Origin: Maritimibacter sp. 55A14
GTDB taxonomy: Bacteria; Pseudomonadota; Alphaproteobacteria; Rhodobacterales; Rhodobacteraceae
DNA: 40,700 nucleotides
Direction of reading: 5' to 3'
NCBI RefSeq assembly: GCF_003122205.1
Contig: NZ_QEYE01000027.1
Span: forward strand, 1-40,700
Of this stretch, positions 28,799 through 37,840 are shown in pieces. Below the pieces are notes generated by a model, which was not told the origin of the DNA, did no database searches, and saw only the letters and a list, made by a program, of their open reading frames with translations. A program made the position numbers and the translations under genes. Numbering within the stretch: position 1 is the stretch's first letter; each line of letters opens with the position of its first letter.

Positions 28799-29698
28799 AT
28801 GTCCGGAATCGCCGGGTTCCAGCAGCGTTTCGTCGAGACGAACGGCATTCGATTGTCGGTGCATGAGGGCGGGGAGGGCGCGCCGCTCATCCTGCTGCAC
28901 GGCTATCCGCAGAACCACATGTGCTGGGCGCGGGTGGCGCCCGAACTGGCGCGCCGCTACCGGGTGATCGTGCCCGACCTGCGCGGCTATGGTCAGAGCG
29001 ACGCGCCCGCCGACGACACCGACCACCGCACCTATTCCAAGCGCGAAATGGCCCGCGACGTCGCCGGGCTGATGGATGCGCTGGGGATGGAGCGCACCGA
29101 CCTGATCGGTCATGACCGGGGCGCGCGGGTGGCCTATCGCATGGCGCTGGACATGCCCGAGCGCATCCGGCGGCTTGGCATTATCGAGATCGTCCCGACG
29201 GCCGACTTCTGGGACGCCTGGACCGCGGAACTGGCGCTGAAGGCCTATCACTGGACCTTTCTGGCACAGCCCGCCCCGCTGCCCGAGCGGATGATCGGTG
29301 CCGACCCGGTGGCCTATATCGACTGGACGCTGGCAAGCTGGACCGCGTCCAGGACACTCGACGCCTTCGCGCCCGCCGCGCTGGAAGCCTATCGCCGGCA
29401 GGCAAGCGATCCCGCGCGCGTCGCCGCGATGTGCGCCGATTACCGCGCCGGGGCCGGTATCGACCGCGACCTGGACCGCGCCGACCGCGATGCCGGGCGC
29501 CGCATCGAGGCGCCGCTGCATTACGTCTGGGCCGAGGGCGGCTTTCCCGCGCAGACCGGCGATCCGCTGGGCATCTGGCGGCGCTGGGCGCGGGAAGTCA
29601 CCGGCCTGCCGGTCTCCGGCTGCGGGCATTTCGCCATGGAGGAAGCGCCCGAGGCCGTGCTGGCCGCGCTGGCGCCGGCCTTTCCGGGCGGGGGCTGA
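28799..29698 (+). CDS. Alpha/beta hydrolase similar to fluoroacetate dehalogenase
   Basis: A 299-residue alpha/beta hydrolase. Instead of the Ser of esterases the nucleophile elbow reads GHDRGAR, with Asp106 as nucleophile. Compared from memory with the Rhodopseudomonas fluoroacetate dehalogenase (nucleophile Asp110), Arg107 and Arg110 (carboxylate binding), His151 and Trp152 (halide pocket) and Tyr215 are all kept at a constant offset of 4, and the catalytic His is in GCGHFAMEEAPEA (His277). The acid Asp134 of that enzyme corresponds to Glu130 here (IIEIVPT). Haloacetate dehalogenase activity is therefore plausible, an epoxide hydrolase less so. The start at 28799 follows GAGGGGGAAAGCC. Confidence 0.87.
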   Translation: MSGIAGFQQRFVETNGIRLSVHEGGEGAPLILLHGYPQNHMCWARVAPELARRYRVIVPDLRGYGQSDAPADDTDHRTYSKREMARDVAGLMDALGMERTDLIGHDRGARVAYRMALDMPERIRRLGIIEIVPTADFWDAWTAELALKAYHWTFLAQPAPLPERMIGADPVAYIDWTLASWTASRTLDAFAPAALEAYRRQASDPARVAAMCADYRAGAGIDRDLDRADRDAGRRIEAPLHYVWAEGGFPAQTGDPLGIWRRWAREVTGLPVSGCGHFAMEEAPEAVLAALAPAFPGGG

Positions 29699-29773
29699 GC
29701 CGCGATGCGCGCCAGATTGACCCGGCGCCGCGCATCCGACAGGCTTGCCCGGCAAAAAGGTACGGAGCCGCCG

Positions 29774-30058
29774 ATGGCACAGGATCAGGACAGCGACGCG
29801 CGGCTGGCCGAGGAACTCGCCGCCCTTCGCGGCGAGTTGCAGCGGCTCAACCGGCACCGATTCGTGCGGATGCACAACAACCTGCCGAAACTGCTGGGCT
29901 TCAACTTCGCCCGCGGCATGGCATTCGGGCTGGGCTCGGTCATGGGTGCGACGATCCTGGTCTCGATCGCGGTCTTCCTGCTCTCGCAGATCGACTTCCT
30001 GCCGGTGATCGGTGAGTGGGCGAAGCAGATCGCCGAGCAGATCGAGGCGGCCGAATAG
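29774..30058 (+). CDS. DUF5665 small membrane protein
   Basis: A 94-residue protein: an acidic, coiled N-terminal helix (EELAALRGELQRLNRHRF), the conserved NLPKLLGFNFARGMAFGLGS and one membrane helix (about residues 53-75, GATILVSIAVFLLSQIDFLP), then an amphipathic tail. This is the DUF5665 family, function unknown. The ATG at 29774 has GGAG upstream. It sits between the hydrolase gene and the rpsO promoter; in related genomes I would expect it near rpsO, but that is not verified. Confidence 0.75.
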   Translation: MAQDQDSDARLAEELAALRGELQRLNRHRFVRMHNNLPKLLGFNFARGMAFGLGSVMGATILVSIAVFLLSQIDFLPVIGEWAKQIAEQIEAAE

Positions 30059-30070
30059 CCGGATTTCCGC

Positions 30071-30099
30071 TTTTCATTTCGGGGCAATTCCCCTATATG
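30071..30099 (+). promoter_or_regulatory. rpsO promoter
   Basis: TTTTCA (30071-30076), 17 bases, TATATG (30094-30099) in the context CCCCTATATGG, resembling the CCCCTATTAG -10 region of the str operon. Transcription would begin near 30106, leaving a leader of about 88 bases before rpsO. Confidence 0.5.
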
Positions 30100-30106
30100 G
30101 CCCCAT

Positions 30107-30130
30107 CCGTCCGGGCACCGGGCGGGTTTT
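30107..30130 (+). promoter_or_regulatory. Terminator-like hairpin at the very start of the rpsO leader
   Basis: CCGTCCGG-GCA-CCGGGCGG (30107-30125) forms an 8-bp stem with one G-U pair, followed by GTTTT (30126-30130). If transcription starts near 30106 the hairpin is at the 5' end of the message, where it could cause early termination or protect the end. It could also terminate transcripts coming from the DUF5665 gene. Confidence 0.45.
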
Positions 30131-30193
30131 CTCCACGGGCCCTGCTGGACGACATCCCGGCTCGCGCCATAGACAATCCGAAAGGAGACCCCG

Positions 30194-30463
30194 ATGTCGA
30201 TCACTGCCGATGTGAAGCAATCGCTGATCAAGGAATATGGCACCAAGGACGGCGACACCGGTTCGCCGGAAGTCCAGGTGGCGATCCTGACCTCGCGCAT
30301 CTCGACGCTGACCGAGCATTTCAAGACCCACAAGAAGGACAACCATTCCCGCCGTGGGCTTCTGAAACTCGTCGCCCAGCGCCGCAAGCTGCTGGACTAC
30401 CTGCGCGGCAAGGACGAGGCGCGCTACCGCGATCTCATCCAGCGCCTGGGCATCCGCCGCTGA
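30194..30463 (+). CDS. rpsO: 30S ribosomal protein S15
   Basis: An 89-residue S15, the standard length, with [29 protein letters not shown]-type helices (here [15 protein letters not shown] and [20 protein letters not shown]). It binds the central domain of 16S rRNA early in assembly. The ATG at 30194 follows AAAGGAGA. It is followed by a hairpin and then pnp; rpsO-pnp is a conserved pair. In E. coli S15 represses its own mRNA through a pseudoknot; no such structure was established here. Confidence 0.99.
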   Translation: MSITADVKQSLIKEYGTKDGDTGSPEVQVAILTSRISTLTEHFKTHKKDNHSRRGLLKLVAQRRKLLDYLRGKDEARYRDLIQRLGIRR

Positions 30464-30476
30464 GGAGACACCGAGC

Positions 30477-30504
30477 CGCGCCCTCCGGGGCGCGTCTTCG
30501 TTTT
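30477..30504 (+). terminator. Hairpin after rpsO (terminator or attenuator)
   Basis: CGCGCCC-TCCG-GGGCGCG (30477-30494) is a perfect 7-bp stem with a tetraloop, followed by TCTTCGTTTT. The U-tract is interrupted, so partial read-through into pnp is likely. Confidence 0.55.
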
Positions 30505-30602
30505 CACGACAGCGCCGGCCCGGCTTCGGGCCGCCGCCTCAACCGCAGCCTCCCCCGCCGGGCTTCTCGGGGTGGGCAGGAACGCAAAACCCCCATGAAG
30601 CC

Positions 30603-30648
30603 ACGGGCATACGGCCCGTACGACACGAGAGGCCGGGGAGGGTCCCCG
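30603..30648 (+). promoter_or_regulatory. pnp leader with two hairpins
   Basis: The 205 bases between rpsO and pnp hold no gene. Close to pnp are two stems: ACGGGC/GCCCGT (30603-30608 with 30614-30619) and CGGGGA/TCCCCG (30634-30639 with 30643-30648, loop GGG). In E. coli pnp is autoregulated through RNase III cleavage of a leader stem; these stems are candidates for a similar control, which is inference. Confidence 0.35.
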
Positions 30649-30668
30649 CGCCCAAGACAGGAAAACAG

Positions 30669-32792
<2,124 letters not shown>

Positions 32793-32816
32793 TCGGCGCT
32801 TGAAGTGGAACTCAGG

Positions 32817-32845
32817 GGCCCCGGCGGAAACGCCGGGGCCTTTTT
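32817..32845 (+). terminator. Strong intrinsic terminator of pnp
   Basis: A perfect 10-bp stem GGCCCCGGCG/CGCCGGGGCC (32817-32826 with 32831-32840) closed by a GAAA tetraloop and followed by TTTTT. This is a textbook rho-independent terminator and excludes any egtB start upstream of it. Confidence 0.92.
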
Positions 32846-32976
32846 CGTCGTGCCGCCATGGGCGGTCTCGATCGGGTCGCGCGGCGCTCGGGGCGCCCGT
32901 GCCGTGGCGGGGTTGCGCGGACAGTCAATCGGCCTAGGTTCCGGCGCATACGCGCCATATCGCTTCAGGAGGCCCC

Positions 32977-33048
32977 ATGCCCGAGACCGGTCCCGCCCGC
33001 AGCCCGCCCCGTCCCCCGAAACGGCCCTGCGCGACCGGCTGCCCGTGA
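32977..33048 (+). other. Short out-of-frame ORF at the expected egtB start
   Basis: The only good ribosome binding site upstream of egtB, AGGAGG followed by four bases and ATG (32977), opens a 23-codon frame beginning MPETGPARS. It is in a different frame from egtB and ends in TGA at 33046-33048, sharing GTGA with an in-frame GTG of egtB at 33045. Either one base has been lost in the C-rich stretch 33001-33020 (true mutation or sequencing error), so that this is the real egtB N-terminus, or it is a leader peptide coupled to egtB. The first explanation is simpler. Confidence 0.5.
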
Positions 33049-34253
33049 CGCGGGAGCGTAGCCTCTGGCTGGCGGAGGGGCTCAGCGACGCGGACGCCAC
33101 CGTGCAGTCGATGGAGGACGCGAGCCCCGCGAAATGGCACCTGGCGCATACGACATGGTTCTTCGAGACAATGATCCTGGCGGAGCATCTGCCCGGCTAC
33201 ACCCGCCATGACGACCGGTTCCCCTATCTCTACAATTCCTATTACGAGGCGCTGGGCAGCCGACATCCGCGCCCCCGCCGCGGCATGATCACGCGCCCCA
33301 CGCTGGCGGAGGTGATGGACTACCGCGCCCATGTGGACGCGGCGATGGCGCAGCTTCTGGAGAGCGCCCCCGCGCCGGAGGTTCTGGAACTGACCGAACT
33401 GGGCATCAACCATGAGGAACAGCATCAGGAACTGATGCAGACCGATATCCTGCACCTCTTCGCGCAGAACCCGCTGCGGCCCGCCTTCCGCCCGTCCGAG
33501 CCGCTGGGCGTGTCCGAAACCGGAGCCGAGCCGCTCGACTGGATCGCTTTCAATGGCGGGCTGGAGGCGTTCGGCCATGACGGCGGCGGCTTCGCCTTCG
33601 ATTGCGAGGGTCCGCGCCACAAGCACTGGCTGGAGCCGTTCCGCCTGGCCTCGCGCGCCGTCACCAACGGCGAATGGATCGCCTTCATCGAGGGCGGCGG
33701 CTACGCCACGCCGGCGCTCTGGCTGTCGGACGGCTGGGCCACGGTACAGGCCGAGGGCTGGCAGGCGCCGTTCTACTGGTACCGGCGCGACGATGAACGG
33801 TGGACGATGACGCTGCGCGGCCCGCAGCCGGTGGACCCCGCCGCCCCGGTCACGCATGTCAGCTATTTCGAGGCCGACGCCTTCGCCGCCTTCGCCGGGT
33901 GCCGGCTGCCCACCGAGTTCGAATGGGAACGCGCGGCGCACGGCGTCGCGCCCGAGGGCAACATGCTCGACAGCGGCCGGCTGCGGCCCGCGCCGGCAAA
34001 CGGTGGCGGGCTGGCGCAGCTTTACGGCGATGTCTGGGAATGGACGGCCAGCCCCTTCGCGCCCTATCCGGGCTTCCGGGTGGCCGAAGGCGCGGTCGGC
34101 GAATACAACGGCAAGTTCATGAACGGGCAATATGTACTGCGCGGCGGCTCCTGTGCGACGCCGCCGGGCCATGTGCGCGCCACTTACCGCAACTTCTTCC
34201 AGCCCGAGAAACGCTGGCAGTTCAGCGGGCTCAGGCTGGCCGCCGATGGCTGA
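33045..34253 (+). CDS. egtB: EgtB-type sulfoxide synthase (ergothioneine biosynthesis)
   Basis: 402 residues from the GTG at 33045; the frame is open upstream but crosses the pnp terminator. The DinB-like N-terminal domain has [12 protein letters not shown] (31-42) and HEEQHQE (123-129), with His35 (or His32), His123 and His127 as likely iron ligands. The C-terminal FGE-sulfatase-like domain has [31 protein letters not shown] and [19 protein letters not shown]. EgtB joins trimethylhistidine with a thiol (gamma-glutamylcysteine or cysteine) using oxygen. The 5' end is disturbed: the strong start at 32977 is out of frame. No egtD methyltransferase gene is nearby. Confidence 0.9.
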   Translation: MTRERSLWLAEGLSDADATVQSMEDASPAKWHLAHTTWFFETMILAEHLPGYTRHDDRFPYLYNSYYEALGSRHPRPRRGMITRPTLAEVMDYRAHVDAAMAQLLESAPAPEVLELTELGINHEEQHQELMQTDILHLFAQNPLRPAFRPSEPLGVSETGAEPLDWIAFNGGLEAFGHDGGGFAFDCEGPRHKHWLEPFRLASRAVTNGEWIAFIEGGGYATPALWLSDGWATVQAEGWQAPFYWYRRDDERWTMTLRGPQPVDPAAPVTHVSYFEADAFAAFAGCRLPTEFEWERAAHGVAPEGNMLDSGRLRPAPANGGGLAQLYGDVWEWTASPFAPYPGFRVAEGAVGEYNGKFMNGQYVLRGGSCATPPGHVRATYRNFFQPEKRWQFSGLRLAADG

Positions 34254-34279
34254 GGCCCCCGCGGATGCCTGCGGGGGCC
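34254..34279. terminator. Hairpin between converging egtB and peroxiredoxin genes
   Basis: GGCCCCCGC (34254-34262) and GCGGGGGCC (34271-34279) form a perfect 9-bp stem with an 8-base loop directly after the egtB stop. There is no U-tract on either strand, so it is at most a weak bidirectional terminator. Confidence 0.4.
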
Positions 34280-34289
34280 GCGCCGCCTG

Positions 34290-34946
34290 TCAGGTCGGCA
34301 TCTTGGTCTTGCGCAGATAGGGCAGCACTGTCTCGTATTCGCCGAAGCGCTGCTTTGCGTCCTCGTTGGAGACCGCTGGCGTGATGATCACGTCCTCGCC
34401 CCGCTTCCAGTTGGCCGGCGTGGCCACCTGATGCTCGGCGGTCAGCCGGATCGAGTCGAGCGCGCGCAGGATCTCGTCGAAATTCCGCCCCGTCGTCATC
34501 GGATAGGTGAGCGCGAGTTTCACCTTCTTGTCCGGGCCGATGATGAACACGGTGCGCACGGTCGCGTTGTCGGCGGGCGTGCGCCCCTCCGAGGTGCCGC
34601 CTTCGCCGGCCGGCAGCATGTCGTAGAGCTTGGCAACCTCAAGGTTCGGATCGCCGATCAGCGGATAGCTGACATCGTTGCCGGTCACCGCCTTGATGTC
34701 GGATTTCCAGCGCTTGTGGTCATCGACCGGATCGACCGAGATGCCGATGATCTTGGCGTTGCGCTTGGCGAACTCGTCGATCATTCCGGCCATCGCGCCC
34801 AGTTCCGTGGTGCAGACCGGGGTGAAATCCTTGGGGTGCGAGAACAGAATCGCATAGCCGTCGCCGATCCAGTCGTGAAAGCTGATCTTCCCTTCGGTCG
34901 TCTCGGCGGTGAAGTCCGGCGCAGTATCGTTGATCCGGAGTCCCAT
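34290..34946 (-). CDS. 1-Cys peroxiredoxin (Prx6 family)
   Basis: A 218-residue peroxiredoxin with the peroxidatic cysteine Cys45 in FTPVCTTE. The length, the RTVFIIGPDKKVKLALTYPMTTGRN-type core (here FIIGPDKKVKLALTYPM) and the C-terminal extension after residue 160 are those of the Prx6/1-Cys group, with no resolving cysteine in the rest of the protein. It reduces peroxides in the cytoplasm. The ATG at 34946 is preceded by AGGGAGACAGGAAG. It is divergent from the aldehyde dehydrogenase gene and converges with egtB, also an antioxidant-related gene. Confidence 0.95.
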   Translation of the reverse strand: MGLRINDTAPDFTAETTEGKISFHDWIGDGYAILFSHPKDFTPVCTTELGAMAGMIDEFAKRNAKIIGISVDPVDDHKRWKSDIKAVTGNDVSYPLIGDPNLEVAKLYDMLPAGEGGTSEGRTPADNATVRTVFIIGPDKKVKLALTYPMTTGRNFDEILRALDSIRLTAEHQVATPANWKRGEDVIITPAVSNEDAKQRFGEYETVLPYLRKTKMPT

Positions 34947-35087
34947 CTTCCTGTCTCCCTTTGAAAGCCCTGTCGAGGTAACATCTCTAATCTGTACCCT
35001 GGCAGCGGACTTGTCAGCCCCTCGTCTTGCGGTTTGCCGGCGGCGGTGACACTCTGCGCGCAAATCCAGTTTCACGGAGAGACCGAA

Positions 35088-36530
35088 ATGCTCGACAAGC
35101 GCCAGTTCTATATCGACGGGATGTGGACCGACCCGGAGGCAGGCAGAGATTTCGAGGTCATCAACCCCTCCACCGAGGAGCCTTGTGCGGTGATTTCGCT
35201 GGGCGGCGCGCTCGACGTCGATGACGCGGTGGCCGCGGCGCGCGACGCGCTGCAATGGTGGGCGCCGATGCCCCCGGATGAGCGCATCGGCTATATCGAG
35301 CGCATTCTGGAAGAATACCAGGCGCGGGCCGAGGACATGGCGCAGGCGATCAGCCTGGAGATGGGCGCCCCCATCGACATGGCGCGCGCCCAGCAGGTCG
35401 GCGCCGGGACCGGGCACATCAAGAATTTCATCCGCGCCGCGAAGAATTTCCAGTTCGAGCGGATGCTGGGGGAGCATGCCCCCAACGACCGCATCCTTTA
35501 TGAACCCGTGGGCGTCTGCGCGCTCATCACGCCATGGAACTGGCCGATGAACCAGATCACGCTGAAGGTGATCGCGGCGCTGTCGGCGGGCTGTACGATG
35601 GTGCTCAAACCCTCCGAGATCGCGCCGCTTTCGGCGCATCTCTTCGCCGAAATCATCGACCGCGCCGATGTCCCGCAAGGCGTCTTCAACCTGGTGAACG
35701 GCGACGGTGCGGGCGTGGGCACGCGGCTCTCGGGGCACCCCTATGTCAACATGGTCTCCTTCACCGGGTCGGCGCGCGCGGGTGTTGCGATCTCGAAGAA
35801 CGCGGCCGACACGCTCAAGCGCGTGCATCTGGAACTGGGCGGCAAGGGCGCCAACCTGATCTTCGCGGATGCCGACGAGAAGGCCGTGAAGCGCGGCGTG
35901 ATCCACTGCTTCAACAATACCGGCCAGTCGTGCAACGCGCCCACCCGGATGCTGGTGGAACGCTCGATCTACGACGATGCGGTGGAGATCGCCCGCGACA
36001 CCGCCGAGAGAACCCAGGTCGGCCCCGCGGACCAGTCCGGGCGGCATATCGGCCCGCTGGTCAGCCAGGCGCAGTTCGACAAGGTGCAGGGCCTGATCCA
36101 GAAGGGCATGGATGAGGGCGCGCGGCTGATCGCGGGCGGGCTGGGCCGGCCGAAGGGCGTGAACCGCGGCTATTTCGTGCGTCCCACCGTCTTTGCCGAT
36201 GTCCAGAACGACATGACCATCGCGCAGGAGGAGATCTTCGGCCCGGTCCTGTCGATGATCCCCTTCGACAGCGAGGACGAGGCCGTCGCCATCGCCAATG
36301 ACACGCCCTACGGGCTGACCAACTATGTCCAGAGCACCGACGGCGCGCGCCGCAACCGCGTGGCGCGGCGGTTGCGTTCGGGCATGGTCGAGATGAACGG
36401 CCAGCCGCGGGGCGCCGGCAGCCCCTTCGGCGGCGTCAAGGCGTCGGGCAACGGGCGCGAAGGCGGCGTCTGGGGGATCGAGGATTTCCTGGAGGTCAAG
36501 GCCGTCAGCGGCTGGGGCGAGGACGCATGA
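35088..36530 (+). CDS. Aldehyde dehydrogenase family protein
   Basis: A 480-residue NAD(P)-dependent aldehyde dehydrogenase. Catalytic Cys282 lies in NTGQSCNAPTRM, the general base Glu249 in LELGGKGAN, and Asn151 in TPWNWPM completes the oxyanion site; EEIFGPV is also present. The substrate cannot be predicted. The ATG at 35088 follows GGAGAG 7 bases upstream. Its stop overlaps the start of the crotonase gene (ATGA), so the two proteins are made together and probably act in one pathway, where an acyl-CoA and an aldehyde are linked. Confidence 0.95.
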   Translation: MLDKRQFYIDGMWTDPEAGRDFEVINPSTEEPCAVISLGGALDVDDAVAAARDALQWWAPMPPDERIGYIERILEEYQARAEDMAQAISLEMGAPIDMARAQQVGAGTGHIKNFIRAAKNFQFERMLGEHAPNDRILYEPVGVCALITPWNWPMNQITLKVIAALSAGCTMVLKPSEIAPLSAHLFAEIIDRADVPQGVFNLVNGDGAGVGTRLSGHPYVNMVSFTGSARAGVAISKNAADTLKRVHLELGGKGANLIFADADEKAVKRGVIHCFNNTGQSCNAPTRMLVERSIYDDAVEIARDTAERTQVGPADQSGRHIGPLVSQAQFDKVQGLIQKGMDEGARLIAGGLGRPKGVNRGYFVRPTVFADVQNDMTIAQEEIFGPVLSMIPFDSEDEAVAIANDTPYGLTNYVQSTDGARRNRVARRLRSGMVEMNGQPRGAGSPFGGVKASGNGREGGVWGIEDFLEVKAVSGWGEDA

Positions 36531-37405
36531 GCGCACCGGGCGCATCGCCGCAGGACAAGGTCCTCTATGCCCGCGACGGGCGCATCGCGCGCATCACACT
36601 GAACCGGCCCGAGGTGCTGAACGCCATCGATGACGACCTGCCCGGCGCGCTCTCGGCGGCGGTGGCCCGCGCCGAGGCCGACCCGGAGGTGCATGTGATC
36701 GTCCTCGCCGGCGCGGGCGAGGCGTTCTGCGCCGGCTACGACCTGGCCCATTACGCGCAGCAGAAGGACAATCCCCTGACCCAGGACATGCCCTGGGACC
36801 CGGTGCAGGATTATCGTTTCATGTGGGCCAACAACCAGCATTTCATGTCGCTCTGGCGGGCGCTGAAGCCGGTGATCTGCAAGGTGCATGGCTATGCCGT
36901 GGCGGGCGGGTCCGACATCGCGCTCTGCTGCGATTTCGTCGTCATGGAAGATACCGCCGAGATCGGCTACATGCCGACGCGCGTCTGGGGCTGCCCGACC
37001 ACGGCGATGTGGGTCTACCGGCTGGGCGCGGAGAAGGCCAAGCGGATGATGTTCACCGGCGACCGCATCTCCGGGGCGGAGGCCGCGGCGATGGGGCTGG
37101 TGCTGAAAGCGGTGCCGGAGGCGGCGCTCGACGCCGAGGTGGACGCGCTGGCCGCCCGCATGTGCTCGGTGCCGGTCAACCAGCTTGCGATGCAGAAAAT
37201 GGTGATCAACCAGGCGATCGAGGCGATGGGCCTCAACGAGACCCAGCGCCTCGCCACGATCTTCGACGGGATCACCCGGCATTCGCCCGAAGGCATGGCC
37301 TTCAAGCGCCGCGCCGAAACCGCGGGCTGGAAACAGGCGGTCCAGGAGCGCGACAGCGGCACCTATGACTGGACCCTGGACCGCCCGGCCAACCCGGAAC
37401 GCTGA
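36527..37405 (+). CDS. Crotonase (enoyl-CoA hydratase) family protein, atypical active site
   Basis: A 292-residue crotonase. The fold marks are clear: ITLNRPEVLNAI, AGAGEAFCAGYDL (first oxyanion-hole strand) and VHGYAVAGGSDIALCCD (second). The two glutamates of rat enoyl-CoA hydratase (144 and 164) are not kept: the first position is Asp130 (GGSD) and the second is Thr151 (MPTRVWGC). It may therefore not be a simple hydratase; isomerase, thioesterase or lyase activity is possible. It has long loops around residues 78-108. Translation is coupled to the aldehyde dehydrogenase gene by a four-base overlap. Confidence 0.9.
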   Translation: MSAPGASPQDKVLYARDGRIARITLNRPEVLNAIDDDLPGALSAAVARAEADPEVHVIVLAGAGEAFCAGYDLAHYAQQKDNPLTQDMPWDPVQDYRFMWANNQHFMSLWRALKPVICKVHGYAVAGGSDIALCCDFVVMEDTAEIGYMPTRVWGCPTTAMWVYRLGAEKAKRMMFTGDRISGAEAAAMGLVLKAVPEAALDAEVDALAARMCSVPVNQLAMQKMVINQAIEAMGLNETQRLATIFDGITRHSPEGMAFKRRAETAGWKQAVQERDSGTYDWTLDRPANPER

Positions 37406-37414
37406 GCGCGCCCG

Positions 37415-37639
37415 TTACCGGGCCGCCGCGCCCCACTGGGACCGGCGCACATTGCCGTGCCAGTCCTCGGCCGCCAGCGGATCCGCCGCGCTGCGGGAAA
37501 TTTCCGGTCCAGAGGTGGTATCGGGCGCCTCGCTCAGTGCGCCGCCAACCGCGATGCCCAGGGCGACAAGCGCCGCCGCGCGCAGCAGGAACGCCGAGTT
37601 GTTCGGGCCGCGAAGGCCGGTGGATGCGATATGTGCCAT
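37415..37639 (-). CDS. Small membrane-anchored hypothetical protein
   Basis: A 74-residue protein with one hydrophobic segment (about residues 16-36, AFLLRAAALVALGIAVGGAL) and a short hydrophilic tail. I do not recognise it. The ATG at 37639 has GGAGAGAGAC immediately upstream; an alternative ATG at 37651 would place that site inside the coding region. The gene ends 9 bases from the stop of the crotonase gene on the other strand. The site and the signal-anchor pattern support a real gene, but no homology is claimed. Confidence 0.55.
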   Translation of the reverse strand: MAHIASTGLRGPNNSAFLLRAAALVALGIAVGGALSEAPDTTSGPEISRSAADPLAAEDWHGNVRRSQWGAAAR

Positions 37640-37840
37640 GTCTCTCTCCATCGTTTAGGGTGTGCTGGTGAGGAGATAGGGGCACGCGCAAGATTAGTGA
37701 AATGAATGATTGATAGTCATAACATCACATATACTGATGCAATGCGCCGGGCAGCAAACGACGCCCCGATGTCGCGGCCACGCTTTTGGACTGGCGTGCC
37801 TCCCGTCTAGGCTGGGCCCGTCCGAAGGAGGAACCGCCCG
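37640..37840. promoter_or_regulatory. AT-rich divergent control region
   Basis: No gene lies between the small membrane protein (leftward) and the flavoprotein gene (rightward). The part 37695-37745 is clearly AT-rich for this genome, with TTGATA (37710) and TATACT (37730) on the plus strand at 14-base spacing, too short for a standard promoter. It probably holds both promoters, but I cannot place them firmly. Confidence 0.4.

Noticed and set aside
32805-33044. egtB starting at 32805 with 80 extra residues
   Set aside because: This start lies upstream of and inside the pnp terminator stem, and the added residues do not look like protein.
34947-36545. An upstream extension of the peroxiredoxin frame through the aldehyde dehydrogenase gene
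   Set aside because: The extension is antisense to a certain gene; the ATG at 34946 has a ribosome binding site and gives the normal family length.
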